Shown here piece by piece: positions 35,156 through 47,024 of a stretch of DNA of 64,000 nucleotides. Location: assembly GCA_032821775.1 (NCBI GenBank), contig JAVLRN010000005.1:1612001-1676000 (forward strand), read 5' to 3'. Each line of letters opens with the position of its first letter. The stretch's first letter is position 1. The notes beneath the pieces are model-generated. The model was not told the origin of the DNA and ran no database searches. It saw only the letters and a program-made list of their open reading frames with translations. Source of the stretch: Sanguinoderma infundibulare (taxonomy: Eukaryota; Basidiomycota; Agaricomycetes; Polyporales; Polyporaceae). The position numbers were made by a program, and so were the translations under genes.

Positions 35156-38100
35156 TCAGAACGAGAACTCTTCCGAGAAGAGCGTGATCGAGCCACGCAT
35201 GTCCCCCCGCTTCACCTTCTGCGGGTCTATCTGCGCCGCGACGACTTTTCGAATCACAGCGTCCAGCGACGTCGGGCCACAACCTGCGCCACATCACCAC
35301 CACCACCATCACCACCACCACCAAGTCGCAAGTCAGCACAGCACGTCCGCGACATCTCAAAGGAAGACCAAAGCCAAAAACGACACTCACATGCGACAGC
35401 GATCGCGCCCTTCGCTCGCTCGACCTCATCAGCCAGGATGCGGTCCAGCTTTGGCCTCCCGGGCCTCGCGTGCTCCGCCATGATCCCCACGTCCTCCGCC
35501 ATGATCCCCACGTCCTCCGCCTCCTGTGCGTCCAGGTTCAACCTCAGCTCCTCCCGCACGTTCTCCACCTGCCCCCGCGGCACCAGCGCCGCGAAGCTGT
35601 CCGTATCCGTCCACTGGCTCAGCCGCGACATCGACCGGAACGACACCGGTGTCGGCACCACCTCTGTCTGCTCCGAGATCCCCGACAACCGCTTCCTCCC
35701 CGCACCGAAACCAGGACCTAATCCCGATCCAGAACTAGACCCGGAGATGTTCCGCGTTTGGATCGGGGGCAGCGGCGACTGCAGCGCGTCGAGGAGGGGC
35801 ACCGCGCTGTTTGGCGTGCGCGGCGTGTGGCCCGTCGGGCTCACGTAGCTGTCCGGCCGCTCGTCCGTGCTCTGGCTCTGGCGCAGCGTCGCCGTGTCGA
35901 AGCTGAAGCTAGGCCCGATCGACATCGCCCCGTCCACGCTGGGCCGGATGGGCGGCGGCAGGTTGGTGTCGATGGGGGGGATCGACGCGCGCTTCTTCAC
36001 GAGCTGGACGGAATACTGGCTTCCATCCGACGCGCGCTGGTCGAGCTGCTCCTTCATCTGGAGGGCGTTCGAGGCCCGCCGCGTGTAGAACCGACGTGAC
36101 TTGCCCTCGTTCTTTATCGAGAGGTTGAACTGCGCCTCGCCGGGCAGTCCCGTGTCGTCGTCGCCGTCGAAGTTCGTCAGGTCGAGGACGTGCCCTTCGT
36201 GCCCGAGCTCGCCCTCGTCCTGCACGAAGGCGGTGTAGTAGCTGAGGTCGACGTCGCCGCCCTCCTCGTCGGACGAGAAGGAATCCCTCGACGTCGGGCG
36301 GGTAAAGTTAGGTTGAGGAGCTGCTAGCTCCTCCGTAACAGGCAGAGGGACGAACGAGAGGCGGGAGGGCATCGTAGGGTTTGGCCGTGCGACTTGCTGG
36401 ACATTCGTCACGAAAATGTCGATCTGCAGCTCGGAGGACGACACGACGTCCATGCATCTTCGAAGGACAGGCGCGCACCACTGGATATGGCCTAGGCAAA
36501 CATCACAAAAAATTAGCTACAAGCATCGTTGGGTGTCACACTGACACTAAGACTTCAGGACTCACCGAACTCGCGCACGAGCCAGACGAAGCGCACGCGG
36601 TTCGTCTTGTATCCAGGCTGGCCATAACCTCCCTTCTTGCCACCAAGGAAACGGCCGTCGCGCCCGGCCAAGCAGAGGCAGATGTACTGCAACACCGAAA
36701 GCGCATAACTGACCCCGGACCCTCCAGCGACGATCAAGACCGACGAGTATTCCCCCCACGATGCCCGCGCCGAGGAGCCGAAAGGGCCGTCGACGCAGGC
36801 GCGAAGCAGGACACCACGAGTCGGCATCTCACAACGGGGCAGCTTCTCGCTGCGTACGTACTGCTGGCCTTGCGCATGCATCGTGGCGATGGTGTCCCAG
36901 AGGTCCTTGGTCCACCCACACTTAGCGCGGACGAGGAACACGAGCACTCGGCCGTCGTCATATTGATTTTGCTCGTCGCAGATGGACGCGGTGGTGAAGG
37001 GATGTGTCGTAAAACGGGTGATGGCGGGAATGGAGATGAGGAAGTGCTGACCCGGAGCCCATGTCAAGTACCCAGGGGTGACGATGCGAAGGCGGACAGT
37101 GCGCCCCGGCAGAAGTTCGGCATGAGCGAAACCGGGTGGAGGCACATAGGCCGTCGGCACAGAGACGCCAACTCCAGGGAGCTGCACGCTTGGCGGATAG
37201 TGAGCAAGACCTTGTGAGGACGCGGACGCAGAGGATGTGGAGTACGGAGACAGACCCTCCGCTTTCGGCTGTTTCAGCTTCTGGTCGCGCGGCCCAGTCT
37301 TGCGGAGCTTGTTCGAGGGTGCCGGTGAGTGCGCTCCGACATATCCGTTGATATACAACCACCAGGTGAAACGCCAGGACCGCTCCCCTATCCAAAGACC
37401 CAACGCAGCCCAGCACCACCACCAGACTGGGGGATGATGAAGGGCGGACATGACGATGGTGAGAGGGACGAGGAGGACATGGAGAAACCAGAACGCCTCG
37501 TAGTGATTCTTCCTGATGGGGGCAATGGAGAGCAGAAAGAGCAACGTCATGCAACCGAATGCCTGAGATAAAGTGTGGTTAGCAGACCCGGCAGTGAATA
37601 GAGAGAGATGATGAATATGCGTACAGTCCAAGCGAAGAGGAACTTCTCGTACTGCCATGCTAAAGGATAGGCTTGGTCTTGTAGCAACTGTAAGCTCCAG
37701 AAGACGACGTGAAGCACAGTGAGGATATAGATGAGCACAGCCGTGGCTTTGTGAAGTAACATCAGTTTGTCGCAAAAGACCTGAACGGTAAGGGAAAGGG
37801 AGAGGATCGCGAACGGAGGTGATTTCATGGCGAAAAGCACGCAGAGGGGAAAGAGTGCGAACGCGATCAAGCCAGTCCGCCCGCCCATGGTCCACCAAGC
37901 CTTTGGGATGGTATATTGTGGCTGGAACTTGGTAAAATCGTCGAAGGTGTAGTCGGCGCGCTTAGTGAAGCCGGACGTTGTGGCATAAGGGTAATCAGAC
38001 AATGTCCAGAAGTAGGAGCCTGGAGCGAGGTTGTCTGGGCCCAGGAAGGAGACGAGCATGGCGAAGAGGGTGATGAGGCAAACGGTGAATATTTGCGCAT

Positions 38101-38422
38101 TGGAGGGGAAGGAGTAGGGTTGCTGATGGGGTAGACCCTTGGCCTTGGCGACGGCGAGACTGTGTTTCTTCCTCCATGTTCGTCGCCGGAGAGCCCACTT
38201 GGACCAGAGAGCGCCTAAATAGCCTCCGCGAAGGTGTAGGTGGTGGAATGTTGACCAGAAGAGAAGAAGGGCGCCTAGCGCTATCCAAAGGACATAAGCA
38301 TACACACGGCTGGAATCGCTGAGGGCGTGAACGGCGAGATAGGCGGTCACAAACTCGAGGTCGTCTGAATAGGAAGGAGTGGTGGGATTAGCGGGGCGCG
38401 ATGAAGGAGAGGCAGATGCCAT
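35156..38422 (-). CDS. Ferric reductase-like transmembrane oxidoreductase
   Basis: Plasma-membrane FRE/NOX-type enzyme that passes electrons from NADPH through FAD and heme to external ferric or cupric ions. Start MASASPSSRPANPTT. The N-terminal helices include VYAYVLWIALGALLLFW; the heme-binding helices carry the paired histidines of HKATAVLIYILTVLHVVFW and the segment FWFLHVLLVPLTIVMSALH. The FAD domain has HPFTTASICD, the NADPH domain GGSGVSYALSVLQ and a C-terminal CGPTSL; the protein ends GSITLFSEEFSF. Between the NADPH motifs sits a long low-complexity Ser/Asp/Glu insertion (about 36350-35460), larger than in yeast Fre1. The gene is followed downstream by TRM1 and preceded by ATX1, all on one strand. 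Metal specificity (iron versus copper) cannot be told from the sequence. Confidence 0.93.
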
Positions 38423-39282
38423 TGCCCGGGGCTAGAAAAGCGAGGGAATAAGTGGACAGATATTTGGAAGCTGGAAAGAGACTTGCTGGTGTGTTTTCGA
38501 GAGCTTAAAGGGTAACGAGAGAGGGCGTGAGGCCGGGTATCACAGCTCCGAATATGGATGCGTGGATCTCAGGTACCGGAGGTTGGTCTTGGCTGGGTAT
38601 GCAATACGCGGGGGCGGTCATTCGTCCTGGCTGGCCGGGGAAGGACGGGTCGGAAGCGAGAGGGTAGTGACCGGGGGGATTATGGTACGTGAAGGTCGTC
38701 GGGGGAGAAAAGGTGCATTTTGCGCAGCGTCGGAGAGACAAGGGCGAGAAGGATGGGAAGAAAGAAGAAACGGATGACGTCGGGGCGACGGACATGTTCT
38801 CCCAGCTCTCGGCTTGTCCGCTCACCGGCCATACTTACCCTCTTCTGTCATCTCGCCCCCCTCCGAGACTCGCGTCTTGCTGCCGGCGGTCCGGGTCATG
38901 GTTTTGACAATGGTGCATGGTTGCCACCCGCAAGCCCGGAACCGACTCTCCCAACTCCTCCGTGGCGGCCACGCGCGCCCGCCGATAATGCCGCCGCGTA
39001 ACTAGCCGAAAACCACGTCTTGGTCAAAATCAGTCCTCTCCTCCAGCTCTCATCCCTGCGCGCCAGTGGCCCCTTCCACGAGGTCAAACAAGCATCTTGA
39101 TCACCTGTAGCATGTAGACTGTTGCCGCGCTAAGCAAGGCAAAGCATCCCAGAAATATACATCCCATTGTCACTTCTTGCTCGTACAATCAACGATCAGA
39201 ACGGCCTATCTCCTACAACAGATCGCGTTTACTGCGTCTCGTCGCCAGGTCTCCCCGGACCAGGCCCAGCATTTCCATATGC
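38423..39282. promoter_or_regulatory. Ferric reductase upstream region
   Basis: An 860-nt gap between ATX1 (downstream end) and the reductase start. It is the place to look for iron-responsive GATA-factor sites; I did not identify a clear cluster. The open frame at 38505-38825 lacks an ATG and family support. Confidence 0.5.
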
Positions 39283-39806
39283 TCACTGGACGGTCTCGAC
39301 GATCTCACCAGAGATGACCTAGGCCCCGATAAGTCCCCGCCTGCCACACCATACCGCCGCAATACCGCACGCACCTCCTTGCCCGTCTTCGCGATCTTGG
39401 CGTGCAGGTCGTCGTACTTGATCGTCCCCTTGACGAGCACCTCCTGCTTCTCCAGGCTGATGTCGTACGAAGAAACGCCTGTGCCGCAGCGGCCGCAAAC
39501 ATGCAGATGCAGACGCAGGGTTGCCGAGCGCGATTCAGAGACGGTGCCTGGCCTGGACGGCAAGATCTCAGCGCACCTTCAGTTTTCTTCAACACCCGGT
39601 CGACTGCGCCTGAGCAGCCGCTGCAGGTCATCTGCGACCGTCGCACGCTCGGTCAGCTCCTCGATTGCCGTCGTGATCCTAATATAGCTTTGCATCATCA
39701 CCTTCACGTTAAACTTGTAAGTGTGCTCAGACTCAGACTATCGTAAGAGCCTCCATAAGCGATCGCGCCCAGATCATAAGCAGATGGACGAGCAGGAACG
39801 CACCAT
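39283..39806 (-). CDS. ATX1: Copper chaperone ATX1, 77 aa
   Basis: Cytosolic metallochaperone that hands Cu(I) to the Golgi P-type ATPase Ccc2, which loads the ferroxidase Fet3. One HMA domain: HTYKFNVKMTCSGCSGAVD, with the MxCxxC copper site, then SSYDISLEKQEVLVKG, YDDLHAKIAKTGKE and a terminal GEIVETVQ. Exons: 39806-39804, 39737-39702, 39631-39577, 39478-39375, 39318-39283; total 234 nt. The first coding exon is only the ATG, directly followed by the donor GTGCGT; the next exon begins SESEHTYKF. Length is close to the 73 aa of yeast Atx1. Lies directly upstream of a ferric reductase on the same strand, a sensible metal-uptake neighbourhood. Confidence 0.93.
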
Positions 39807-40379
39807 GGCGGTAAGTGAATGATCCTAATTGTCCTGTGACGGTCGGCAGGGGGGTGGCGATGATGCGGAAGGCGTCCGAGTAGAGGGCAGCGCAGAACGA
39901 CGATGGGGAACGAGGCTGACTGCCAACCTCTCTCCATTTCCTATTTATCCGCGCGACGGCGTCCAGCATCGCGATCAATCGCGCAAAGCTCGCACAAGCA
40001 CCGAACCCATGTCCCGGCGCTTCGCGGTAGCTAAGTCGACGTGTCCATATTCCACTGCAATGATCAGTCAGCGAATGTCCGTCTTGTTCCGTCTCGGTCA
40101 GCTCAATGCTCCGACACGGGAATCACAACGTCTATCTAAGTCTCACTGAGAAGCTCGGCCATCGGCAGTAGCCAAGCTGCAACTGTCTAATATCACGTGG
40201 CTATAGGTGCGACATATCATCTCATGTCATCTACGTATAGCCGAACTATCAGGCGTCCGCATCTCCAGGTGTTCATCTCCTTCTGTCGCCACGGCCTGCC
40301 ATCCGGAGCTCGTATCTGGCCGCCCACGTACTCGCGCGAAAATGCTGGAGAAGTACGCTGCACCCCGGATTAGTCCAAT
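39807..40379. other. Intergenic, ATX1 promoter side
   Basis: A 573-nt gap between the permease stop and the ATX1 start; no gene or clear element is seen. Confidence 0.6.
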
Positions 40380-42705
40380 TCATTCCGTACGCGGTTCGAG
40401 CGAGGATTTACCTTGAACGGCGGTCGGCTGACCGTCCTGTCGTTGGGTCATATAGTAGACGGGGATACCCGCGAGCACGAACGCTAAGGAGTGCATGGCG
40501 ATTAGCCCAAACACTTGACTTTTGCAGCTAACACCGTACCTAGTACTGCCATGGCTTCTAGGGGCGCAGCAATGATAGGCATGCAAAGCAAAAACAGACA
40601 CACCTGCGCACGTCAGGCGAGGCAGGTCAAACCCGGGAATCAGCATCTAGGTGCGTGGTGGTACTCACTGCGCAGAAGACTAGCGGCGTAATAATCCACG
40701 TTTTGTATGGTCTTTCTAACATGGGCTCCTTGATCCGCAAGATCACCAGCCCCAATACCTACAAGAGGTGATTCGAATGGAAGGCTACGGTTAAGCAGAC
40801 CCAACAAGTGCCACTTACTGTCAAGAAATAAAATGCCCACGAAGCGACCACGGCAAAATTGATCAACGAACGGAATCCGCCACCGATCAGGATGAACGCG
40901 ATCGTGATCCCTGCTTGTAGGCACATCGCATTGAGCGGCGTTTTGAGCGTGGAATTGTGGCGAGCGAACAGCGCGGGCAGATAGCCCTCTTTCCCCGCGA
41001 CATAGATCAGACGCGCAGTCGTAAACGAGGAGCCTATCGAGTTGTCAATCGAGCGCACCACCTAAGCATAGACCGTGGACCCCTCACCATTCAGCGCCCC
41101 GAAGCATGAGAACGCGACCATGGCGGCAAACACCACACCGCCCACTGGACCAAATAGTGCACGCCCGAAGTCAAGCGCAACTGTATTACTGAGCCCCACA
41201 GTAGCCTGCATATACAGTGAGTATTCCCCTTGTGGACGGAAGTGATAACGATCTACCTTGTCGAGCACAGCAAAGTACGCAATGTTCGCTAGGACGAAGA
41301 GAGCCTGAAGAGGGTGTCAACCGAAATTCGAGAACGTTGCGAGTTTGGCTTACCATGACAATCGCCATGCTCGCATGAATCGCCCGGGGAATGTTCTTCT
41401 CCGGACGTTTCATCTCGCCTCCAACGTAGTTGGCTTGATCCCAACCGTCGAAAGCCCAGAGACTGGAATACAGTGCCAAAGCATATGCGGATGGGCTTGA
41501 ACTGGAATGCTCGAAAACCGCTTGGCTGAGAGATGTGGACGCCTTCCCTCGGGCCAACTGCACGAGACCAAGAACGGTGATTAAGATCTAGCAGTCATGG
41601 TCCGGAACATGTAGACAACGCCGTCAACACCATTCTTCCTCGGCAGGAGTTGGTCCATACACACCAAAGCAACAATCTACGTGAAGTCAGGGCATGCAAA
41701 ACCGACCGAGGGGCTGTTAAATCTCACCTTGACGGTCGTGAACACTACAGCGGCACGAGAGCCGAGGGTAGGTGTGGCCACGCAGATGAGGGACACTACC
41801 AAGACTGCCGCGACAGCGGTGAGTTTGATAGCCCACTGGGGAATATCATCCGGCGATACCTCAGCGCGGGTACTGTGCCAAATGAGCCGATTAAGGTATT
41901 CTGCGAAAATTAGGCTAATTACGGCGTTGCCGCCTGCCACACAAAACACCATGTAAGGACGGGAGCCTGCGAGAAGACAGCGTGTTTGCGCACCTGGTTT
42001 GAGGGCTGATATCGCTGTCCACGCGAATAAATACGACACGAGGGGCCCGTACGAGTATTGGAGGTACGCCTGTGCGCCCCCGTTGACGGGTATAGAGGAC
42101 CCCAGCTCGGCGAAGCTGCTTGCGCCCGTCCAAGCGAGAACCCCAGCCGCGAACCAGACCAGCAGGCTCGCGCCGACGCTCTCGGTATTTGCTACCACTA
42201 CTCCGGGTGAGGAGCTTTGCGGTGCGAATGAGTACAAGAAGACACGAGGGCGTTGAGTTCACTCACAAGATTCCCGAACCAATCTGCAGACCCACAATGA
42301 GGGCAATCCCTTCATTACAACGTCCAACGTCTTCAGGCCGCGTCCCCGATGACCCCCTAAGAGAAGGACACACGCACCGTTCACCAGCCCTAACCGCTTT
42401 TCACCCGACTCCGGGTGTACATCCTCCGATTCGCTCAGGCTTGTGCTCAGAGGTATAAGGTCGCGCTGAAAGTCGAAGCCAGAGACGGAGTACGACCGGC
42501 CACGAAACTGCCTCGGGTTCTCGGCTAATAGAGGACCCTCCGACAGCTCCAAGTCGCGCAGGGAGTCATCAGAGTCCTCCGAGAGACGGCTCGACCGGAC
42601 GGACGGCGAGTAGATTTGCGAAGTAGCGCTTCGAGGTGACTTGAGGTCGCTCCGTGGTGACTTGAGGTTGTCGAGCAGCGTAGCGTTGGCCGTCGAGGAT
42701 GTCAT
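40380..42705 (-). CDS. L-type amino acid permease (APC superfamily)
   Basis: Twelve-helix amino acid transporter of the LAT/MUP1-like branch. A cytosolic Ser/Asp-rich N-terminus (DNLKSPRSDLKSPRSATSQ) precedes helix 1, which has the substrate motif VGLQIGSGIF continuing SSPGVVV. Further helices include LVWFAAGVLAWTGASSFAEL, LFAWTAISALKPGG, LTAVAAVLVVSLICV, LALYSSLWAFDGWDQAN, NIPRAIHASMAIVM, GVVFAAMVAFSCFGALNG and LINFAVVASWAFYFL. The protein ends near PTAVQGKSSLEPRTE. Closest in pattern to fungal high-affinity methionine permease and animal LAT1-like proteins; the real substrate is not shown. The N-terminal lysines and serines could be sites of ubiquitin-driven endocytosis (inference). Confidence 0.9.
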
Positions 42706-43331
42706 ACGACTCGTTGGGGGCGCCCCGGGTTATTTTTGCGGGAGCGCGTGAGTACGGTGGGAGAAACGTAGCAAGTCGTCGCGGGGAGGTGAACCGTGAA
42801 GGGCGTGGACACGGCGTTGAACAAGTGGGCACAACGCGTGAATGGCTTCAATTCCTCGACGCGGGCACTTCGCACAGACGCAGTAAGCGCTCGGATGTTG
42901 ACTAAATCTCGATCTCCTGCCACCCAATACATATGTAAGTACGCTATTCAAAGCATGTTCATAGCGAGGTGTGTTCGAGGCAGGTGTTTGCGCAAACAAG
43001 TCAACAGAACAACAAGACGACAGCGCTGTTCGTCACCTTCGAGGAATAAGCTACGTGCCGTGATCAGAGCGTCTTCAAAATCTCGTCTATACATCGCCGC
43101 CAAAGGTGACCGGTGACTTTAGATCGGGATTGGGAAAGGATCGTTGGCTTCAAGTTCAGGCTTAATTGCTATTGATAAAACTTGAACAGGTGGTGAAGAG
43201 CCATGCGCGGCAGTTCCGAGGCCGCGGAGTTGGGCATCATGGGAACCAGTTGATGCACTCGCTCTCCGAACGATGACAAGCCACTGACAAGTCTGGGCAT
43301 TTCACTCATGATGTGGCAATGACGTGAGGCA
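42706..43331. other. Intergenic, permease promoter and MTR3 3' side
   Basis: 626 nt, no gene seen. The tail end holds the 3' UTR of MTR3. Confidence 0.6.
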
Positions 43332-44399
43332 TCACGTATTTTGTGCTTTGTCAAGAAGTGCTTGGGCGATGACGCCGTGAATGTCTGTAAACCGGTCTTG
43401 GCATGCCTCCATACACTGCCAATATGGTCAACCCTGGCCTGAGCAACCGAGGGCTGAAAGCAGCCCACCTTTAGTGCGTCGCCAGGAGTCATGGAGCCGG
43501 ACTGCCACACATGCGTAACAGTTCCCAGAGCGGGAACGCCAGATAAAACCAACGTGCCCGAGGAGACCTTCCCTTCCTCCTCTGTTGGGTCCAGCCAGAT
43601 CTCCTCGCCAACGACGGCCTGGATGCGACATTAGAGAGCTCGAGGGAAGATGAAGAGAATAGTAACACGTACGGCTGAACACGATGCCACCAACCCAAAC
43701 ATCTCTATCCCAGCATCCGCTAATGCTGCACTGGCGGCGACCGACCCGGACGCGATGCATCCTTCCATCCCGTCGTTCTCGATGACTGTGATAAAAATGT
43801 CTATGGTGGATTTAGGAAGAAGTTCCAGCCGGACTGCTGAGACCAAGGCTTGCTGAATCTGAACAGCAACCGATCTGTCTTCCGCGTCCTAGGGCGCTGG
43901 TCAATGGTTGAACGACTGGAGGCACAAATAGTGCGCGGCGCACCCGTATAGGAACCCGTCTCCGCGTACATGAGAACGGGGCGAACTTGACTTCAACATT
44001 CAGTCGCCCCTTCTCGTTGTAGACGGTGCTTTTGGACTGTCGCGGGCCATACCTGCACCACATGTTCAAGGACCGGCGCCAGACGAAAATCGGTTCAGAA
44101 CTCACTCACACCGCACACGCAATCTTTGTCCGCTCAGTCTCAATGTATGCGGATCCGTTCGCTTGGTTTATCAGGCCGGCCTTCAAGACTTTGCAAGTTC
44201 AGAGCGTTGTGTTAGCGGGAGGCAGGGACAACTGCAAACGGGAAATCGTACATATTGGTCGAATATCCCGCGCTCCTCGGCCTCTCCTAGGATTGCCAGG
44301 CTTCCACTTCGTTTCTTCTCCTTCATCATCGTCAAATATTGGCTGGAAACTCTCGTCAGGTCCGTTGATGCGCCTCCGGTCGAAGTTTGCCTGAGCCAT
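43332..44399 (-). CDS. MTR3: Exosome core subunit Mtr3 (RNase PH-like)
   Basis: Ring subunit of the eukaryotic RNA exosome, which degrades and trims RNA 3'-5'. The start MAQANFDRRRINGPDE is followed by RPIFLKAGLINQANGSAYIE and a GPRQS motif, then KGRLNVEVKFAPFS. The second half shows VRLELLPKSTIDIFITVIE, GSVAASAALADAGIEMFGL, EEIWLDPTEEE and SGVPALGTVTHVWQ, and it ends IAQALLDKAQNT. The RRI-GPEES start and LDPTxEE pattern match Mtr3 rather than Rrp41, 42, 43, 45 or 46. Like the other eukaryotic ring subunits it is expected to be catalytically silent. Its ATG lies 100 bp from that of the NSRP1-like gene. Confidence 0.9.
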
Positions 44400-44499
44400 G
44401 ACGAAAGGTGCGTAAAAGGTGTGCGGGGCGCCTACCCGGAACGCGTCCCAGCAACATCAGGCGCTTACACCATCCTTTCTGCCCACCACCTCCATCTCT
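44400..44499. promoter_or_regulatory. 100-bp divergent promoter, MTR3 and NSRP1-like
   Basis: Only 100 nt separate two divergent start codons, so both 5' UTRs and core promoters must share this DNA or overlap the coding exons. Confidence 0.6.
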
Positions 44500-45796
44500 A
44501 TGAAGGTCTCGTTCTCTCTCAAGGGCAAGACTACGGCAAAGTCTGTCGGCGAAGCTCCGTCCCTCAAACGAAGTGCTGCATTCGCCGCTCTGGACGACGA
44601 TGAACCCGTGGACGCAGCAGCGACGGCGACCGGAGGCAACGGCAAGGTCGCGGCGAACAAGCAGTTCATCGCGCAGAGCGTGGAGATGTCCAAGTCGATG
44701 AAGAAGCAGCTCGAAGCGGAGAAGAAGGCGGACGCGACGGTGTTCGAGTACGACGCGGTCTGGGACAAGATGCAGGAGGCCAAGCTGCGGCAGAAGGAGG
44801 CCAAGGAGGTGGATGCGAAAGAGCGGAAAGTGAGTGTCTGCCGTTTTCCGCGAGCCGTCGCCTTCTACTTTCTCTCGAGCGCTGATATACTGAAGGCCTT
44901 CGCAGCCGAGGTACATTAGTGGGCTGCTGGCGTCCGCAGCCACACGGAGACTCGACCACTTGAGGGCTGAGGAGAAGATGATCCAACGCGAACGGGAACT
45001 CGAGGGCGACGAATTCAAAGACAAAGAGGCGTTTGTCACGCAAGCGTATAAGGATCAGATGGAGGAGCTCCGACGAGCAGAAGAGGAAGAACGGCAACGA
45101 GAGGGTGCGTTTGCATTATGCGTTGCCGGATCGCCGTGACCTCATCAATGTCCCGTAGAGGCGGAAAAGAAAAAGCAGAGCAAGGGCGTCGGGACCGGCA
45201 TGGCTCACTTCTACCGCAAGCTGCTCGAGGAGTCTGAACAGCAGCACGAGCAGACTGTAGCCGCCACCGAGTCGAAACCGACAATCGGCCCCCAAGGCGG
45301 TCCCAACCTCACCATTACAAAGCCTCCCGACTTCACCCCGAAATCCGACGTGGAGCTGGCGCGCATTGCGCGCGAACAAGGGAAGGACGTCGAGCTGAAC
45401 GACGACAACCAGATCGTCGATAAGCGCGAGCTTCTCTCAGCAGGCCTTAACCTCTCCGCGCCGAACACCCGGAAATTAGGTCTGCAGCTGTCGAACAAGA
45501 ACAAGGCCGGGTCGGAGGAGCACGTGGAGACACACCGTGCTGTGGGTACAGCTGCGAGCCGACGGGAGATCAACGAGCGGCGGGCACGGGAGATGCAGAG
45601 GCAAATGGAGGAAGAGAAGCGGAGGTTGCTGTCGGAGAAGGAGCGAGAGGAGCAAGAGAGCAGGGACAGGGTGGTGACGAAGAGGAATGACGAGGCCGCA
45701 GTGAAGAGCGCGAAGGAGCGGTACCTGGAGCGGAAGCGACGTCGACTGGAGGAGGCCACTGCTGAAGGCGAAGGTGGACAGACAGATCCCTCATGA
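44500..45796 (+). CDS. NSRP1: NSRP1/CCDC55-like nuclear speckle splicing protein, 388 aa
   Basis: Member of the DUF2040 family, whose animal member NSRP1 sits in nuclear speckles and affects splice-site choice. Start MKVSFSLKGKTTAKSV. The conserved N-terminal block has FAALDDDEP, VFEYDAVWDKMQEAK and ERKPRYISGLLASAATR, followed by EEKMIQRERELEGDEFKDKEAFVT and KKQSKGVGTGMAHFYRKLL. The C-terminal third is a long charged helix rich in Glu, Arg and Lys (coiled coil) ending QTDPS. Exons: 44500-44829, 44906-45104, 45159-45796, sum 1167 nt. The motif GEFKDKE and YKxQMEE are family hallmarks. Intact. Confidence 0.88.
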
Positions 45797-47024
45797 TTTG
45801 CCGTTGCTTCGATTTGTACTGTATAGCTCATATGCACCTCTGATCGTGGCCTTGGAATCCAACAGTCTATAGCTCCGAATCTTCGCTCCATGGGAAAACG
45901 ACGAAGCACGACGAAACCCGGGGCAAGCTCTGCTTCTCTCGGCTGACGCAGGGCACCAGATATCGACTCTGGTGTGAGCATAGGTTTCCGAGACGCCCCG
46001 GATCTCAGTATGTAGTTACTAGATCGCTGAGAACACGCCGTGTGGTCGCGGGAAAATTGAGGTTACTGTCTGTGCGTACCTTCGGTTTTCCCTGGGTTTC
46101 GAGTCCTACGCACCACTCGGTTGCTGACAGCCGGTGGGAGACTCTCCGAAGCCTTCGAGTTCAGCCTCGATGGTTACATCATCGTTTGTTAGCCACAGTT
46201 GGTTCAGCCGTGAGGCCTTGTAACAATGGGTCTGACCTCGGGCTGACCGGACTGAACGCAAATGCTGGGGGGGTATATAATCCCCTGCTCGGCGCCGCCA
46301 ACCTTCATCTCGTCTCATCTCGTCTCCTTTTCTTCTTCTCGGCTTCGGTCCGAGGTACGTGCTTTCTTTCGGTCGTGGTCCAAGTCCAGAAGTGCGTGCG
46401 TTTCTTTTGGTTGTGGGTTCCGATCTCAAGGTGCGTCCGTTTCTTTGGTTTGGGTTCGGTTTCGGTCTTCAGGTGCGTGGGTTTATTTCTTCGGTTCCGG
46501 AGTAGAAAGTCCTGTAGCTCTTGGTAGTCCGTGTAGTAGGGATCATGTAGCTCTTGGTAGTGATGTATCCCGAGGGAGGGACTCAGGTCCTGGCGCATAC
46601 CTTTTCGTGGTCCTCGGGACAAGTACCCTTCTGCCCGCTACCCTCCGCTTTGTCTGAGGGCAGCGAGCGGATGGGGAAACTAAAATGCGCTGTCTTGATC
46701 TCGGTGAGCTACGGTCTGATTCGTAACGTACTCCCCATCCTGCAGGAGACGTTAGCGCCTCCTCGATAATGAGAAATACAATTCGCTGTTCTGCGCACGT
46801 GTAATGGCCAGTAGGATTTACGGTTTCGTCGAGAGTGGTGAGGGAGGTAGAGTACTAGATAATGCGATCCACAATACCACAGGCGTCCTAGTCTACAAAG
46901 CTGTCCATGAGGGAGAATACGGAATGGTGCGGTAACATTATACAGTACGTGTTTCCATATAAATATATGCACTATACGGACGGATGAGAGCGGGAAAATA
47001 AAATTATTGGAATCACATCTCAAA
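45797..47024. other. Intergenic with TATA box and imperfect repeats
   Basis: 1.23 kb without a supported protein gene. A strong TATA-like element (GGTATATAATCCCC) lies at 46269-46282, followed by repeated TCATCTCG/TCTCGTCTC. A series of imperfect repeats (46355-46510) has the shape GTGCGTxxGTTTCTTTxGGTTxxGGTTC. There is also a direct repeat TGTAGCTCTTGGTAG at about 46512-46526 and 46547-46561. This could be a promoter with a non-coding transcript or an old transposon long terminal repeat; neither is shown. Confidence 0.5.
46355..46561. repeat. Imperfect tandem repeat and a 15-bp direct repeat
   Basis: Four divergent copies, spaced roughly 40-45 nt, each built around GTGCGT or GTACGT followed by a T-rich GTTTCTTT and a G-rich GGTTCCG tail. 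They begin near 46355, 46393, 46430 and 46470. Two copies of TGTAGCTCTTGGTAG follow. The copies differ at many positions, so it is old or under weak selection. Confidence 0.5.

Noticed and set aside
38505..38825. Possible small gene upstream of the ferric reductase
   Set aside because: No ATG at the start, Pro/Ser-rich, no homology recognised; more likely promoter sequence.
46041..46600. Solo long terminal repeat of a retrotransposon
   Set aside because: A TATA element and repeats are present, but I found no clear TG...CA ends or target-site duplication, so I kept it only as an open finding.
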